Part shown: positions 49,520-59,951 of the stretch, piece after piece
How the letters are laid out: each line of letters begins with the position of its first letter
How positions within the stretch are numbered: the first letter of the stretch is position 1
Assembly: GCA_023079485.1 (NCBI GenBank)
Contig: CM041090.1
Span: 39,210,874-39,274,873, forward strand
DNA length: 64,000 nucleotides
Direction of reading: 5' to 3'
From: Archilochus colubris
Taxonomy: Eukaryota > Chordata > Aves > Apodiformes > Trochilidae
Notes under the pieces: model-generated
What the model was told of the DNA's origin: nothing
Seen by the model: only the letters and a program-made list of their open reading frames with translations
Database searches by the model: none
Made by a program: the position numbers and the translations under genes

Positions 49520-50632
49520 CATAGAATCATAGAATTGGCTGGGTTGGAAGGGACCTCAGAGATCATCAAGTCCAACCCTTGATCCACTCCCACTGCAGTT
49601 CCCAGCCCATGGCACTCAGCCACATCCAGGCTCTTTGGAAATATCTCCAGACACGGAGAATCCACTACTTCCCTGGGCAGCCCATTCCAATGCCTGATCA
49701 CCCTCTCCAGAAAGAAATTCTTTCTCATCTCCAACCTAAACCTCCCCTGGCACAACTTGAGACCCTGCCCTCTTGTCTTGCTGAGAGTTGCCTGGGAAAA
49801 GAGCCCAACCCCCCCCTGGCTCCAACCTCCTTTCAGGGAGTTGGAGAGAGTGATGAGGTCTCCCCTGAGCCTCCTCTTCTCCAGCCTCAACACCCCCAGC
49901 TCCCTCAGCCTCTCCTCATAGGATCTGTGCTCGAGTCCCTTCACCAGCTTAGTTGCCCTCCTTTGGACCTGCTCCAGCACCTCAATCTCCTTCCTGAGCT
50001 GAGGGGCCCAGAACTGGACACAGGACTCAAGCTGTGGCCTCACCAGGGCTGAGCACAGGGGCAGAATCCCTTCCCTGGACCTGCTGGCCACGCTGTTCCT
50101 GATCCAGGCCAGGATGCCATTGGCCTTCTTGGCCACCTGGGCACACTGCTGGCTCCTGTTCAGCTTCCTGACAATCCAGACTCCCAGGTCCCTTTCTGCC
50201 ACTCTGTGCCCAGCCTGGAGCTCCCCATGGGGTTGTTGTGGCCAAAGTGCAGGACCCGGCACTTGGCCGTGTTGAACCTCATCCCGTTGGAATCAGCCCA
50301 ACTCTCCAGTCTGTCCAGGTCCCTCTGCAGAGCCCTCCTGCCTTCCAGCTGATCCACACTCCCCCCAGCTTAGTGTTGTCTGCGAATTTGCTGATGATGG
50401 ACTCAATCCCCTCATCTAAATCACCAATGAAGATATTGAACAGAACCGGGCCCAACACTGATCCCTGGGGGACACCACTAGTGACCGGCCGCCAACTGGA
50501 TCAGCCTCATTCAGCACCACTCTCTGGGCCCGGCCCTCCAGCCAGTTCCTAACCCAGTACAGGGTGCTCCTGTCCAAGCTGTGGGCTGACAGCTTCTTCA
50601 GGAGGATGCTGTGGGACTCATACACAGTATAC
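49520..50632 (-). mobile_element. CR1, ~1.1 kb, longest copy in the window
   Basis: The tail is at the left (ACATAGAATCATAGAATTGG). The minus strand holds a 252-codon open frame across the ORF2 C-terminal region ([37 protein letters not shown] in the next frame). Further right is an RT remnant with LYWVRNWLEGRAQRVVLNEA. It is 5'-truncated in the RT region near 50632 and frameshifted, so inactive. Confidence 0.93.
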
Positions 50633-50920
50633 CGTGTATTTCTGATGCAACCTAACAGAAGATCATTCTTGGGGTGGATAAAATGGAATGAAACCTCAAA
50701 AAAATCATCTTTGAATTTCAAGGATCAGAAATTCGCAGCTTAAAGACATTTAAAACTCCCTGGAAACTATCAAAGAAAACTTCCTCCCAGCAAGACATCC
50801 TTTCAATGTCACCAGAGGCTGAAAGCTGAAAGTTTGCAGCAAAACTCAGGCAGGGGTGAAAGAGGGCTGAAGCTGGCAAAAAGATCTTTAAAAAGATATT
50901 TTAAAAATGTTTTTCCAACC

Positions 50921-51219
50921 TGTAGTGAGACAGGACCAGGTGCCCTGAGTTATTGATGAGTGGGTGTGGGTTCACCTGTGTCTGGCCTCCCTCCTGAGCA
51001 TGTGCAGGAGCAGGGGGCCAATAAGAGAGCAGCTGACACCCAGGAGAGAGCTCTACCTTCAGTGAGGATGGAGAAGCCACAGCTCGAGGAGCCCAGGAGC
51101 AGGCAAGAAGGGGTAGATCCTGGAGCCCCAGGAACAGCCCTAGGACATCGTCCAGGAATGGGCTAAACCCCGAGGCCTCAGGATCAGCCCTAGGAGCAAG
51201 AAGGGCTCCTCTCGCTACA
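50921..51219 (+). mobile_element. Solo LTR (ERVK/alpharetrovirus-like), copy 1
   Basis: This is a 299-bp element with ends TGTAGTGAGA and TCTCGCTACA, flanked by a perfect 6-bp duplication CCAACC (50915-50920 and 51220-51225). TG...CA ends, short inverted termini, size and 6-bp duplication fit a solo LTR of an avian class II or alpharetrovirus-like element. The strand given is arbitrary relative to copy 2. A short non-autonomous DNA transposon is a less likely alternative. No coding sequence is present. Confidence 0.8.
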
Positions 51220-52205
51220 CCAACCTTTGATTTTTATTTACGTGCTTGAAAGCATTTACTAAGCTCTTCAGCAAACAAGCCAAAAAAAACCCAGGCAAAG
51301 TCACTTCCAGGATCTGCAAGAGAAAAAGGGTTCTTTCTGCAGATTTCAAAATGTTCCTGGGATTTTGAGGCTGGAAAAGTTTTCAGATCACACTTCTTCC
51401 AAAGGGCTTTCCAAGATTGCAGAGTTTACTGCAAAACAACCTCTCAGAGTACTACAGAATTTGAACCAAGAGACAGAAAAGCTACTTCCACGTGGACAAA
51501 GTCAAAACATTTAAGTTTAATGTTGCAATAAATGTCTTTTTGGCCAATGTTTATAAGGACGAAGTGTACTGGGATTATATAGCAGTCTCTTTGCCCAGTT
51601 TAAGGTAGCACTCATGTAGGCACCTTCTACATATTCCATTTGCCAGCTGATATGTGAAGCTGTTGGAGTGTTCTTTGCTTCATTGACAGCCCAGCTTTTC
51701 AATTTTCACTTCCATAAAACAGCAACAAAAAAAAACCACCCTCCACCCCAGGGAGAAAACTTTCTCTTTTTAATCATATTCAGCCCTGTTTTCTGTAATG
51801 AAAAAATTCTCTTCCAGCCCCAAGAGAGCCATTTTTTGAATGTCACTTTCAGATAGTGAGATAAAAATCTCTGCTACTTACAGAAAAGGACTCTGCCTGC
51901 CATTTGTGGATGGAACCACTTCCCAATTTATTTACTTTTTTTACAAGCTGTTAACAGGTTCAGACATCCCAGCTCGCTCATCCACAACAAACTCCATTCA
52001 GAGCTGCAAACCTGTGTTCTGTACCAGCTACGGGAGGGACTTTGGACCCAAGGTGACCTAAAAGCTTCTGGATACAGAAATTGGAGGGGGAGTGGGGAAA
52101 TAAATGACATTTTCTGGCAAATTGTATCACTGAACAACAGTGTTAGCCATGGACAGTGCAAGCCTTTATTGAGGCAATGGTGGCTTCACACACCTGAAGC
52201 TTCCA

Positions 52206-52858
52206 TCATAGAATCATAGAATTGGCTGGGTTGGAAGGGACCTCAGAGATCATCAAGTCCAACCCTTGATCCACTCCCACTGCAGTTCCCAGCCCATGGC
52301 ACTCAGTGCCACATCCAGGCTCTTTGGAAATATCTCCAGACACGGAGAATCCACTACTTCCCTGGGCAGCCCATTCCAATGCCTGATCACCCTCTCCAGA
52401 AAGAAATTCTTTCTAATCTCCAACCTAAACCTCCCCTGGCACAACTTGAGACCCTGCCCTCTTGTCTTGCTGAGAGTTGCCTGGGAAAAGAGCCCAACCC
52501 CCCCCTGGCTCCAACCTCCTTTCAGGGAGTTGGAGAGAGTGATGAGGTCTCCCCTGAGCCTCCTCTTCTCCAGCCTCAACACCCCCAGCTCCCTCAGCCC
52601 TTCCTCACAGGAATTCTGCTGGATCCCTTCACAGCCTCCTTGCTCTTCTCTGGACCTGCTCCAGCACCTCAATCTCCTTCCTCAGCTGAGGGGCCCAGAA
52701 CTGGACACAGGACTCAAGCTGTGGCCTCCCCAGGGCTGAGCACAGGGGCAGAATCCCTTCCCTGGACCTGCTGGCCACGCTGTTCCTGGTCCAGGCCAGG
52801 ATGCCATTGGCCTTCTTGGCCACCTGGGCACACTGCTGGCTCATGTTCAGCTTGATTC
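52206..52858 (-). mobile_element. CR1, ~0.65 kb, between the two solo LTRs
   Basis: Left edge ATCATAGAATCATAGAATTG, right edge near GCTGGCTCATGTTCAGCTT. It has the same young subfamily body as 49520-50632, with the variant GGAATTCTGCTGGATCCC. Confidence 0.92.
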
Positions 52859-53492
52859 AACATCGATTCCCTGGAAAGCTGCAGGACCCAGAGATCAGCG
52901 TGGAGATGAGAAAGAAACCCTTAATTTGGCTAAAGAGCAGCTGCTTTTCTTCTTAACACAATCAGCTCCTCCACCAAGCCCTTCTGCCTGGAGTCAAGGA
53001 GGCTGAAGCACACTTAGAGCAATTCTGACGCGACGCATCCCCCACTTCCATCAAACGCATCCAACCCGCAGGGCTCATTTGTTTGTTCTTTCAGATATTA
53101 AAGACTAATTTTGCCTTAGACTAAGAGCCTTTTCCAGTGCAACCATCCCTCGGGAGGGAGCCCTGGCAACACGAGAGGATTCAATTAGTTGGCTGCTCTA
53201 AATTACTCCCGGAAAGGAGAGCGTTCACATGGACACAACGTGGATTTTCAAGGAGCTGCCTGGAGTGCTGGTCCCCTCCTTTATAATATCACCAGTAACT
53301 TTAGCTTTACATAAAATCCTTTTACCTTAGCAAAGCTGCTCCATCACCTTTTTCAACACCCCTCCTTTTTTTGGTGTTTTAACACTCACTGGTTCATTTT
53401 TTTCATTTGCTACCTCATTCTAGATTGAAATAAATAAAGAGAAAACAGATACTATTAAGCTGCCAAATTACATCTTTAGCCATTACATCCTC

Positions 53493-53796
53493 TGTAGTGG
53501 GAGGAGCCCTTCTTGCTCCTAGGGCTGATCCTGAGGCCTCAGGGTTTAGCCCATTCCTGGACGATGTCCTAGGGCTGTTCCTGGGGCTCCGGGATCTACC
53601 CCTTCTTGCCTGCTCCTGGGGCTCCTCGAGCTGTGGGCTTCTCCATCCTCACTGAAGAGTGAGAGCTCTCTCCGTGGGTGTCAGCTGCTCTCTTATTGGC
53701 CCCCTGCTCCTGTACATGCTCAGGAGGGAGGCCAGACACAGGTGAACCCATACCCACTCATCAATAACTCAGGGCACCTGGTCCTGTCTCACTACA
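53493..53796 (-). mobile_element. Solo LTR of the same family, copy 2, opposite orientation
   Basis: This is the reverse complement of copy 1 over its whole length, with scattered substitutions and a few small indels. It is bounded by TGTAGTGGGA and TCTCACTACA, with its own perfect 6-bp duplication ATCCTC (53487-53492 and 53797-53802). The different target duplication shows an independent insertion 2.3 kb from copy 1. Confidence 0.82.
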
Positions 53797-54617
53797 ATCC
53801 TCTTTATCAGCTTCTCCTACCTGGAGAAAAACATGAACTTGAGCAGGAATTATTTTTTTCTACTCTCACATCTTTTTTTTGTTTCAAAGACAATAGAAAA
53901 CCTCAAGGCATTGACTAGTGCAAAAAAAATTAGGAAAAATGTCTGTCAGAAAAGTTAAAAAGAATTCTGAAATTTTTGTTTTTGTTGCTGTTCTTGCAGT
54001 TCAGATTTGATTGTTGGAGAATTTCTTTTGCTCTGGGATGGAACTTCTAGTTGATACGGAGGTAGAGTTTAGATCTGTGTCTCCCACCTGGAGATCAGGT
54101 GTTCCAGTCAACAGGAAGGCCAAAAAATTCAGGGAATCATTCTCCATCCCTGCTTAAAAGGAGGTGAAACAGTGAAATTTAACAAAATCTGAATCTGAGG
54201 GGTCACATCTGTCTTTATATGAGGGACTTGAAGATTTCTGGAACAGTCTTATTAAAAATTTCTGTATGTTCTTGCTCTTACTCAGGTTTTTCAAAACTAA
54301 GAAAACCTTTTCTCATTTCCTACACAATCACTTAAAATCAGGAATAATCAACCTAAAGCCTACGGATATTACAAATACATATGAGAAAAGCATGCAGTGC
54401 CCTGCCCTCAGCTTTGGCAGAAAAGCATAAATCACACCTTGGGTTTGACCTTTTTTCCTGTCTTATGTAGCTGGAGAAAGCTCAGTGGGGTTGCTGGCAA
54501 GGGGAGATGTTTCTTTTATTTAGCTGTGTTTTCTAAATGACAACAGATCCTCGTGGTACCTCAGGACATCCTCTTGTGGACATGGTGGGTGTTTTCTGTG
54601 GTTTTTTTTTGTGTTGA

Positions 54618-54678
54618 AGATTGTACTTGGGGATCCTAAGAGGTCTTCTCCAACCAGGACAGCTCTGGGATTCTGTAA
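54618..54678 (+). mobile_element. CR1 3' tail fragment
   Basis: TTGGGGATCCTAAGAGGTCT, TCTCCAACCAGG and TGGGATTCTGTAA, a short degraded tail. Confidence 0.6.
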
Positions 54679-54699
54679 AGATGTTCAGTGAAGGAAGGA

Positions 54700-56640
54700 G
54701 AGAAACAACTCTACTTCAGGAGTGGATCCCATCAAATCTGATCCTAGTAAGGTGCAAGAACTGATCATCATTTAATGGAGCACATTTTAGAAAAATCCAA
54801 GATGTAAAAAACACTTCTTAGTTTGTAACCCTCATCTCTCTGACTGTGCAGGACCCCAGCATGACAGGAAAATCCCATGAAAATCCAGTTTATCCCCAGG
54901 GCAGCCTTCCTGGCACAGTAGTAGAGCAGGGGAATATTACTGAACAAAAGCACCACTTGTCCTACAGAGCCCCAGATCCAAAGTCTACAAATCAAGAGCC
55001 TTTTCAGCCTCTAATGCCTGCAAAGATGGAAAACAGCCCCTCTGAGGTGGCCTGTGGTACCATCCCTCTGGGAGCCTGGCTCAGACAAGAAGTCCATCCA
55101 GTCCAGTCTCCCATCTCCAGAATTGGCCATAAAATGGGAATATAGGAACAGCAGCCACAAAATGCATTGGGAAAAGGAAGGAGAGTGACACTTTGGCCAG
55201 TGGTTCCTCACCTCTTAAGAGGTTTTTTCAGCTCTGGAAGCTTCCTTGTCTACACCTCTCTACAGAGCCTTCTTTACAATTATTTGTTCAGCCTCTCCTG
55301 GAATCCCCAGAAAACTGCAGGCATCCACAAGTTCCTGTGAAGAGGGCTTATTGGATTGACCTGGCCTGTGAAGGACATGAAGTTCAGAAGATAATACTTC
55401 ATCTATTACAAACTTGTTTAAATTTCATTCCTTTTTACCTCACCCTTGAACCTTACAATGAAGAGCAATGATCAACAGCACTCACAGTCTCATCCTTTTC
55501 ACAGGGAGCTGACAACAGCTCAGCTCCTTTACTAAAGAACTTTCTGTGGACCTACTGCCTGTGTTGCAGCTCAGGATCCCTCTGAAAAACACATTAAAAG
55601 AAAGCAGATTTTTTTTTTCAAGTGTGCATTGGTAGGCAGCACATCAAATGTTCCTAAAAATATTACCTAACCTGTCTTGTATAGTGTGGACTGTGAAAAA
55701 AGACTTACTGCAATTTCACATTAAAAGAAATGCCAGGCCTCTCCAAACCTATTGTACCTATGCACAGTAACTAAATATGTCAGGGCTATAAATATATTGC
55801 TGTGCAAGATGAGGAAAAATAATTTAACCTTTATCTTGTGAAGAATTCAGCACCTGGAAGAACTGGGGGAATAAAAAAGAAGCATCAAGGCTGTTGGACA
55901 CTGGCTCACGACCAGGTAAATAGTTACATGAGACACTCAGCACCCAAGTCCTGAAGTTGGAAAGAAACTCCCATTCCCATAACAACTCCCACTACAGAGA
56001 CAAATAGGAAGAAGGGTAAAATGCTTGGGAAGCCTTAATTCATATGAATTCTAGTAACCAGATAGCCTTGCTGGAAAAATCAGAAAAGGAGGTGGGAAAA
56101 CCAAAAGACTCAGAGCTCCTGGCCGGTGACCAAACATTTCTAGCATTATTGGTTACAACTCAGCCATCTGCACACCTCTGCCTGGTCAAAGTTTTAGGAG
56201 CCTAAATGTAATTGCAGAGGGACCAAAGCACAAAGGACTTGCAGAATCCCTGGGCTCTGCTGTACACTTTGGAGAGTTCTCAGGTTTGCAAGGGCTGCAA
56301 GCAGTTCCCAGCTTTTGCTTATTACAACTGAAATAATAATAAAAACAACAATAACCCAGCCTTTATCTCCCTGGAAAGTCCAGAATGACTGCATTAAGTC
56401 CTAACTTAATAGAGAAGAAAAAAGCATCCATTTCAGCTCAGCTCTGCAACTGAAGCTGATATGTTACTGAAGATGCTTCTGACATAGGCATGGAAATGAA
56501 AACCAAGTAGAGATAAATGATTATGTTGCAAGAAAAATTTCCACCATTTCTCTCTCTCAAAAAATAACTGTGGGTATATAGTTTGAAGACAAAGCAAAAT
56601 AATCATTAGGACATCTCCATTCAAAAGGAAATAGATAAAC
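54700..56640. other. Intergenic DNA beyond the NAA30 3' end
   Basis: Nothing definite is seen. An open frame at 54846-55145 has no recognisable domain. The GGTGGCCTGTGG...CATCCAGTCCAGTC stretch near 55045-55110 may be an old CR1-like remnant. Confidence 0.4.
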
Positions 56641-56650
56641 AACTTAACCA

Positions 56651-56656
56651 TTTATT
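56651..56656 (-). terminator. NAA30: Alternative distal poly(A) signal, NAA30
   Basis: Minus-strand AATAAA about 3.2 kb after the stop. A distal end here would fit the long 3' UTR I recall for mammalian NAA30, but the sequence alone does not prove use. Confidence 0.3.
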
Positions 56657-58019
56657 TGACTGCATTGTATTTAGACAGCTTGTACATTTCATAACCCCAC
56701 TGTTTTTGTTCTCATCGAAAAGGAGGAAGGGACAGAAGAAAATAATCCACTTAAAACAGCAGTCCAGTATTTTGAGATACACTTGATATTTTCATAGATG
56801 TCCACCTGATACCTGACCTCCAATAATGGTTGCAAATGTTCATACAAGACCTGAATTTCTTTTAACAACAGCACTCAGTTTTAGCAGTGCCCTGAAAAAT
56901 AGTTTCTGATGTACTATGCAACACCAACTGGAGTCTGCCTGCTCTTCTGGAAGGTGATAAACCTGATCATTTCTTGAAAAAAAAACAAAACAAAATAAGA
57001 TAATGCAAACATCCATACCAACATGTCAGCCAATAGCAACATTTGGGCAAATTTAAACATTAAAAAAAAAAAAAGTGAACAATTCCTTTAGATTTGTCAA
57101 TGCAAAAAGGTAAGGGGGGAGAGGACTGCATTTCAGCAACAGGCATGAGAAATAACCAACATTTCATTGCTAGATTTCTTTTGAAAACCTGTTCTCTTTG
57201 CAAATTCAGAACTTCCCACTTGATATTCAAATCCCAAGCAACACAGAGAACAAAATCTGTTTCCTTTAATACAAACCAATGCATACAGCTTCAGCATCTT
57301 CTGTAGTGACCTGTGTGTTACACAGCAGCAATATCAGAACCTTTCTGGCAATGTGCTCTTCTCAAAAGAACCTTGCACCCCTTTTTTGCACAGTATTTCC
57401 AAAATGTGCACGGCAACAATGACTTCTTACAACAAACAAAGAGAATTGCATTTGAAGTTTGCTCAGAAGTGATGTTTTTTTGGCAGTGCCTTTGTGATCT
57501 CTGCTAACTTCTAGGTCGGCTTTTGAAACTGAAGACACCCACAGCTTAAATATTAACCAATAAAAAACTTGCCTGTCTGGCTTTGCAGTTTTTAAACATC
57601 AGCAGACACACAGGGCAGCCTGGTTTGTGATTCAAGTCTGACAGCTGTTTACAAGGTACCAAAACTCCCTGATCTGCCTCCTTAGTCTGAGCAAACCAGA
57701 GCAGTAACTGCATCCTGGACCAGGGGAACATGGGTGAGGAAAGTCTGTTTTGATTGATTTTACCAACATTAAGCCTTAATTTGAAAGGAAAACTCCTGAA
57801 AAGCTGCCCAGAAAAACTGGCAAACCAGAGGGATGAGGGTAATATGAAGAAAAGGTTCAGGCATGTCACAAGGCAGTAGTAGCAACACCCAGGATTTACG
57901 CTGAACTCCAACGCACCCAACAGACTCGGGCACGATTTTAATGTGAGTTTTCTTTTACTGAGGGGAACAAACCCCCTCAAAAGCACAAATGGTGACTATA
58001 AGCAGAAAACTCAGAAGGG

Positions 58020-59813
58020 CCAATATCCATTAAAAATCTTTATTTTTCAAATACAACTCATAATTGGTACATGGTAAGAAATGCCCATCACCATGTGCGA
58101 ATGGTCTGTGCAAAATAAGGCTTTCCTTTGAATCCAGTTTTCCTGCACAGGGCTCTTTTCCAAATGTTACTGGAGGTAGGGGGTTTGTTGGTTTTGTTTT
58201 TAAATGTACAGTAATTAGCAAAAAAAAAGAAAAAGAATAGACCCATGACTCAAATCAAACCCTAAAAAAAAAAAGTGTAGTAAGGCAAATCCGAACAGTT
58301 CACTCAGCTACAGGAGAGCAGATTCACTGAGTTTGTCCTTTTCACAGATAAAGTAGGTGCTTCCACAAGTCAAATAATACCTTTTTTTTGTTGTTGTCAA
58401 AGTGAAAAAAAAGCTGACTGATTCAGAGAACTGGGCTATATCATCACACTGAACAAGAAAGCCTAGACACTGTGATTCCTGGAAAAACTGATGGGTATTG
58501 ATAAAACCTATGTGAGACCAATTAAAGAAAGGGGAAAAAAAAAAAAGAAAAAAGAAAAACAGAGCAAATGTGAGAAAGAGAAAAGAAGAGAGAGAAGTCC
58601 TTCCCCACTGCTTTGATTTTTAGAGGGGAAAAAATTCCCCCAATAATTTAGCTCATGTAAGTTTAGAGAAAATGAGAGCAGCTAAAAATGGATACAATAC
58701 ACCTTGAAATTTATTTCCAAGACCAAGAACCAAAGATTGATGCATTTTAGACCACTGAAGCAAAGCAATCTGAATCTGGAAAAAAAAAGAAAAAAAAAAT
58801 TGTTCCAACTATCTTAAAATAGCTGTTTTTCAGAGCTTCTAGCAATAATTTTGATTAAATAAAATCATACCAATTTACATTAATTTTCTATATCTTCTTT
58901 TAAAAGTCCCTCACTCTTTTAATGAAAAAGTGCATCCAAAACCAGCAGAGATTTACTGGTGACATCAGGTTCTCTTTTAGCAGCTACTCAAGGTTTTCAA
59001 AATAGCTTACACTTCTTGCTATAAGAAGGGCCTTCCGAGCCCTCGTTTGGGAGAAGTATCCAAATGATGAAAATCTGAAATAATTTATTATCAAATCCAG
59101 AATTTAAATAAAAAGCAGAAATTTTCTTGCAAAGACGACTGAAGAAAGTAAAAAGAATAAAAGCATGCACTCCAAACTCAGAGGTGAAGACAAATATACT
59201 TATCTATACAGGCACTGGCAGACGCAATTTAATTGTTACTGTTACTCATTGTAACACACACCCCACCCTACAATACATTTTTTCATTCACTAATCACTGA
59301 GGTACCAATATTTAAGAATGGAAAATTCAATATTGAAAAATAAAACCTAAAATTGAAGCCTTTTTCCAGAAAACTATGGCAATTTTTTTTTTTTTGTATG
59401 AAATGTTAGTATACTTATAGAATTTTACAATCTACGTTGGCTTTTCTTTTGTTTGTTTGTTTGTGGTTTGTTTTTTTTTCCCTTGGGAACCAAAAGTCAC
59501 GTTCCACGTACAGGTTCTTTGCTAGAACGTTCACTGTGGATGTCAGACATGAACATTTCTTGGCTATCAACTGGCACATCTTGCTTGGTACCAAAAAGAA
59601 CTCCAAGTTTGGAAGGATTGGTTTTAATTCTGAACAAATGCGCCATGCCAAAGTGCAACGAATGTGTGCGACACGCAATGGGACACTGACAGAAAGAGCT
59701 GCATGGGAATTACTCGAGTCCACCTGCAAAGCAATTTTGGACAAATTGCATTGCATGCAAAAGGACAACTCTGCCTTGGTTGGGATGTCAGTTGCTTGGG
59801 GTGATGGTTTCTC
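58020..59813 (-). other. NAA30: NAA30 3' UTR (inferred, at least this long)
   Basis: This is AT-rich DNA directly after the NAA30 stop, without any recognisable interspersed repeat, as expected for a conserved long 3' UTR. Minus-strand AATAAA signals occur at 59084-59089, 58039-58044 and 56651-56656, so several 3' ends are possible. The left border chosen here follows the 58039 signal and is an inference. Confidence 0.55.
58039..58044 (-). terminator. NAA30: Candidate poly(A) signal, NAA30
   Basis: TTTATT on the plus strand reads AATAAA on the minus strand, about 1.77 kb after the NAA30 stop. A nearer copy (59084) and a farther one (56651) are alternatives. Confidence 0.4.
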
Positions 59814-59951
59814 TTAACGCAGCCACAGTTTAAGACGCAGTGCATCGACTCCGTTTAAATAGTATCTGAACAGCCTCTTGTCTCGCACAAACCCAAGGTT
59901 TTCATAAAGTTTCAAAGCAGACTTATTTGTGATTTCTGTTTCCAAGACAAC
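59814..59951 (-). CDS. NAA30: NAA30 terminal coding exon (NatC catalytic subunit)
   Basis: NAA30 (MAK3 homologue) is the GNAT-fold catalytic subunit of the NatC N-terminal acetyltransferase. It acetylates proteins starting Met-Leu, Met-Ile, Met-Phe and similar, with NAA35 and NAA38 as partners. The minus-strand translation begins [20 protein letters not shown], continues [17 protein letters not shown], and ends LRLKLWLR before TAA (complement of 59814-59816). This end is almost invariant in vertebrates and covers the last strands and helix of the GNAT fold, including the N-x-x-A-x-x-Y-E-x-L-G-F acetyl-CoA-side motif. The acceptor is CCTTGAAG at the right edge, preceded by a long T run. No earlier exon was found up to 64000, so the rest of the gene lies to the right. 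Confidence 0.96.
   Translation of the reverse strand, partial: VVLETEITNKSALKLYENLGFVRDKRLFRYYLNGVDALRLKLWLR

Noticed and set aside
49504..50262. Longest open frame in the window (252 codons, minus strand)
   Set aside because: It lies within a CR1 copy and is the decayed ORF2 C-terminal region, read partly out of its native frame; not a host gene.
50921..53796. Composite transposon bounded by inverted repeats
   Set aside because: Each 300-bp repeat carries its own target-site duplication, and the DNA between holds only a CR1 and unique sequence, so they are two separate insertions.
54846..55145. 99-codon open frame near the NAA30 side
   Set aside because: No domain or splice support, and part of it resembles an old repeat; probably chance.
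59437..59817. 126-codon plus-strand open frame overlapping the NAA30 stop
   Set aside because: It is antisense to the NAA30 3' UTR; the minus-strand NAA30 reading is conserved and this one is not.
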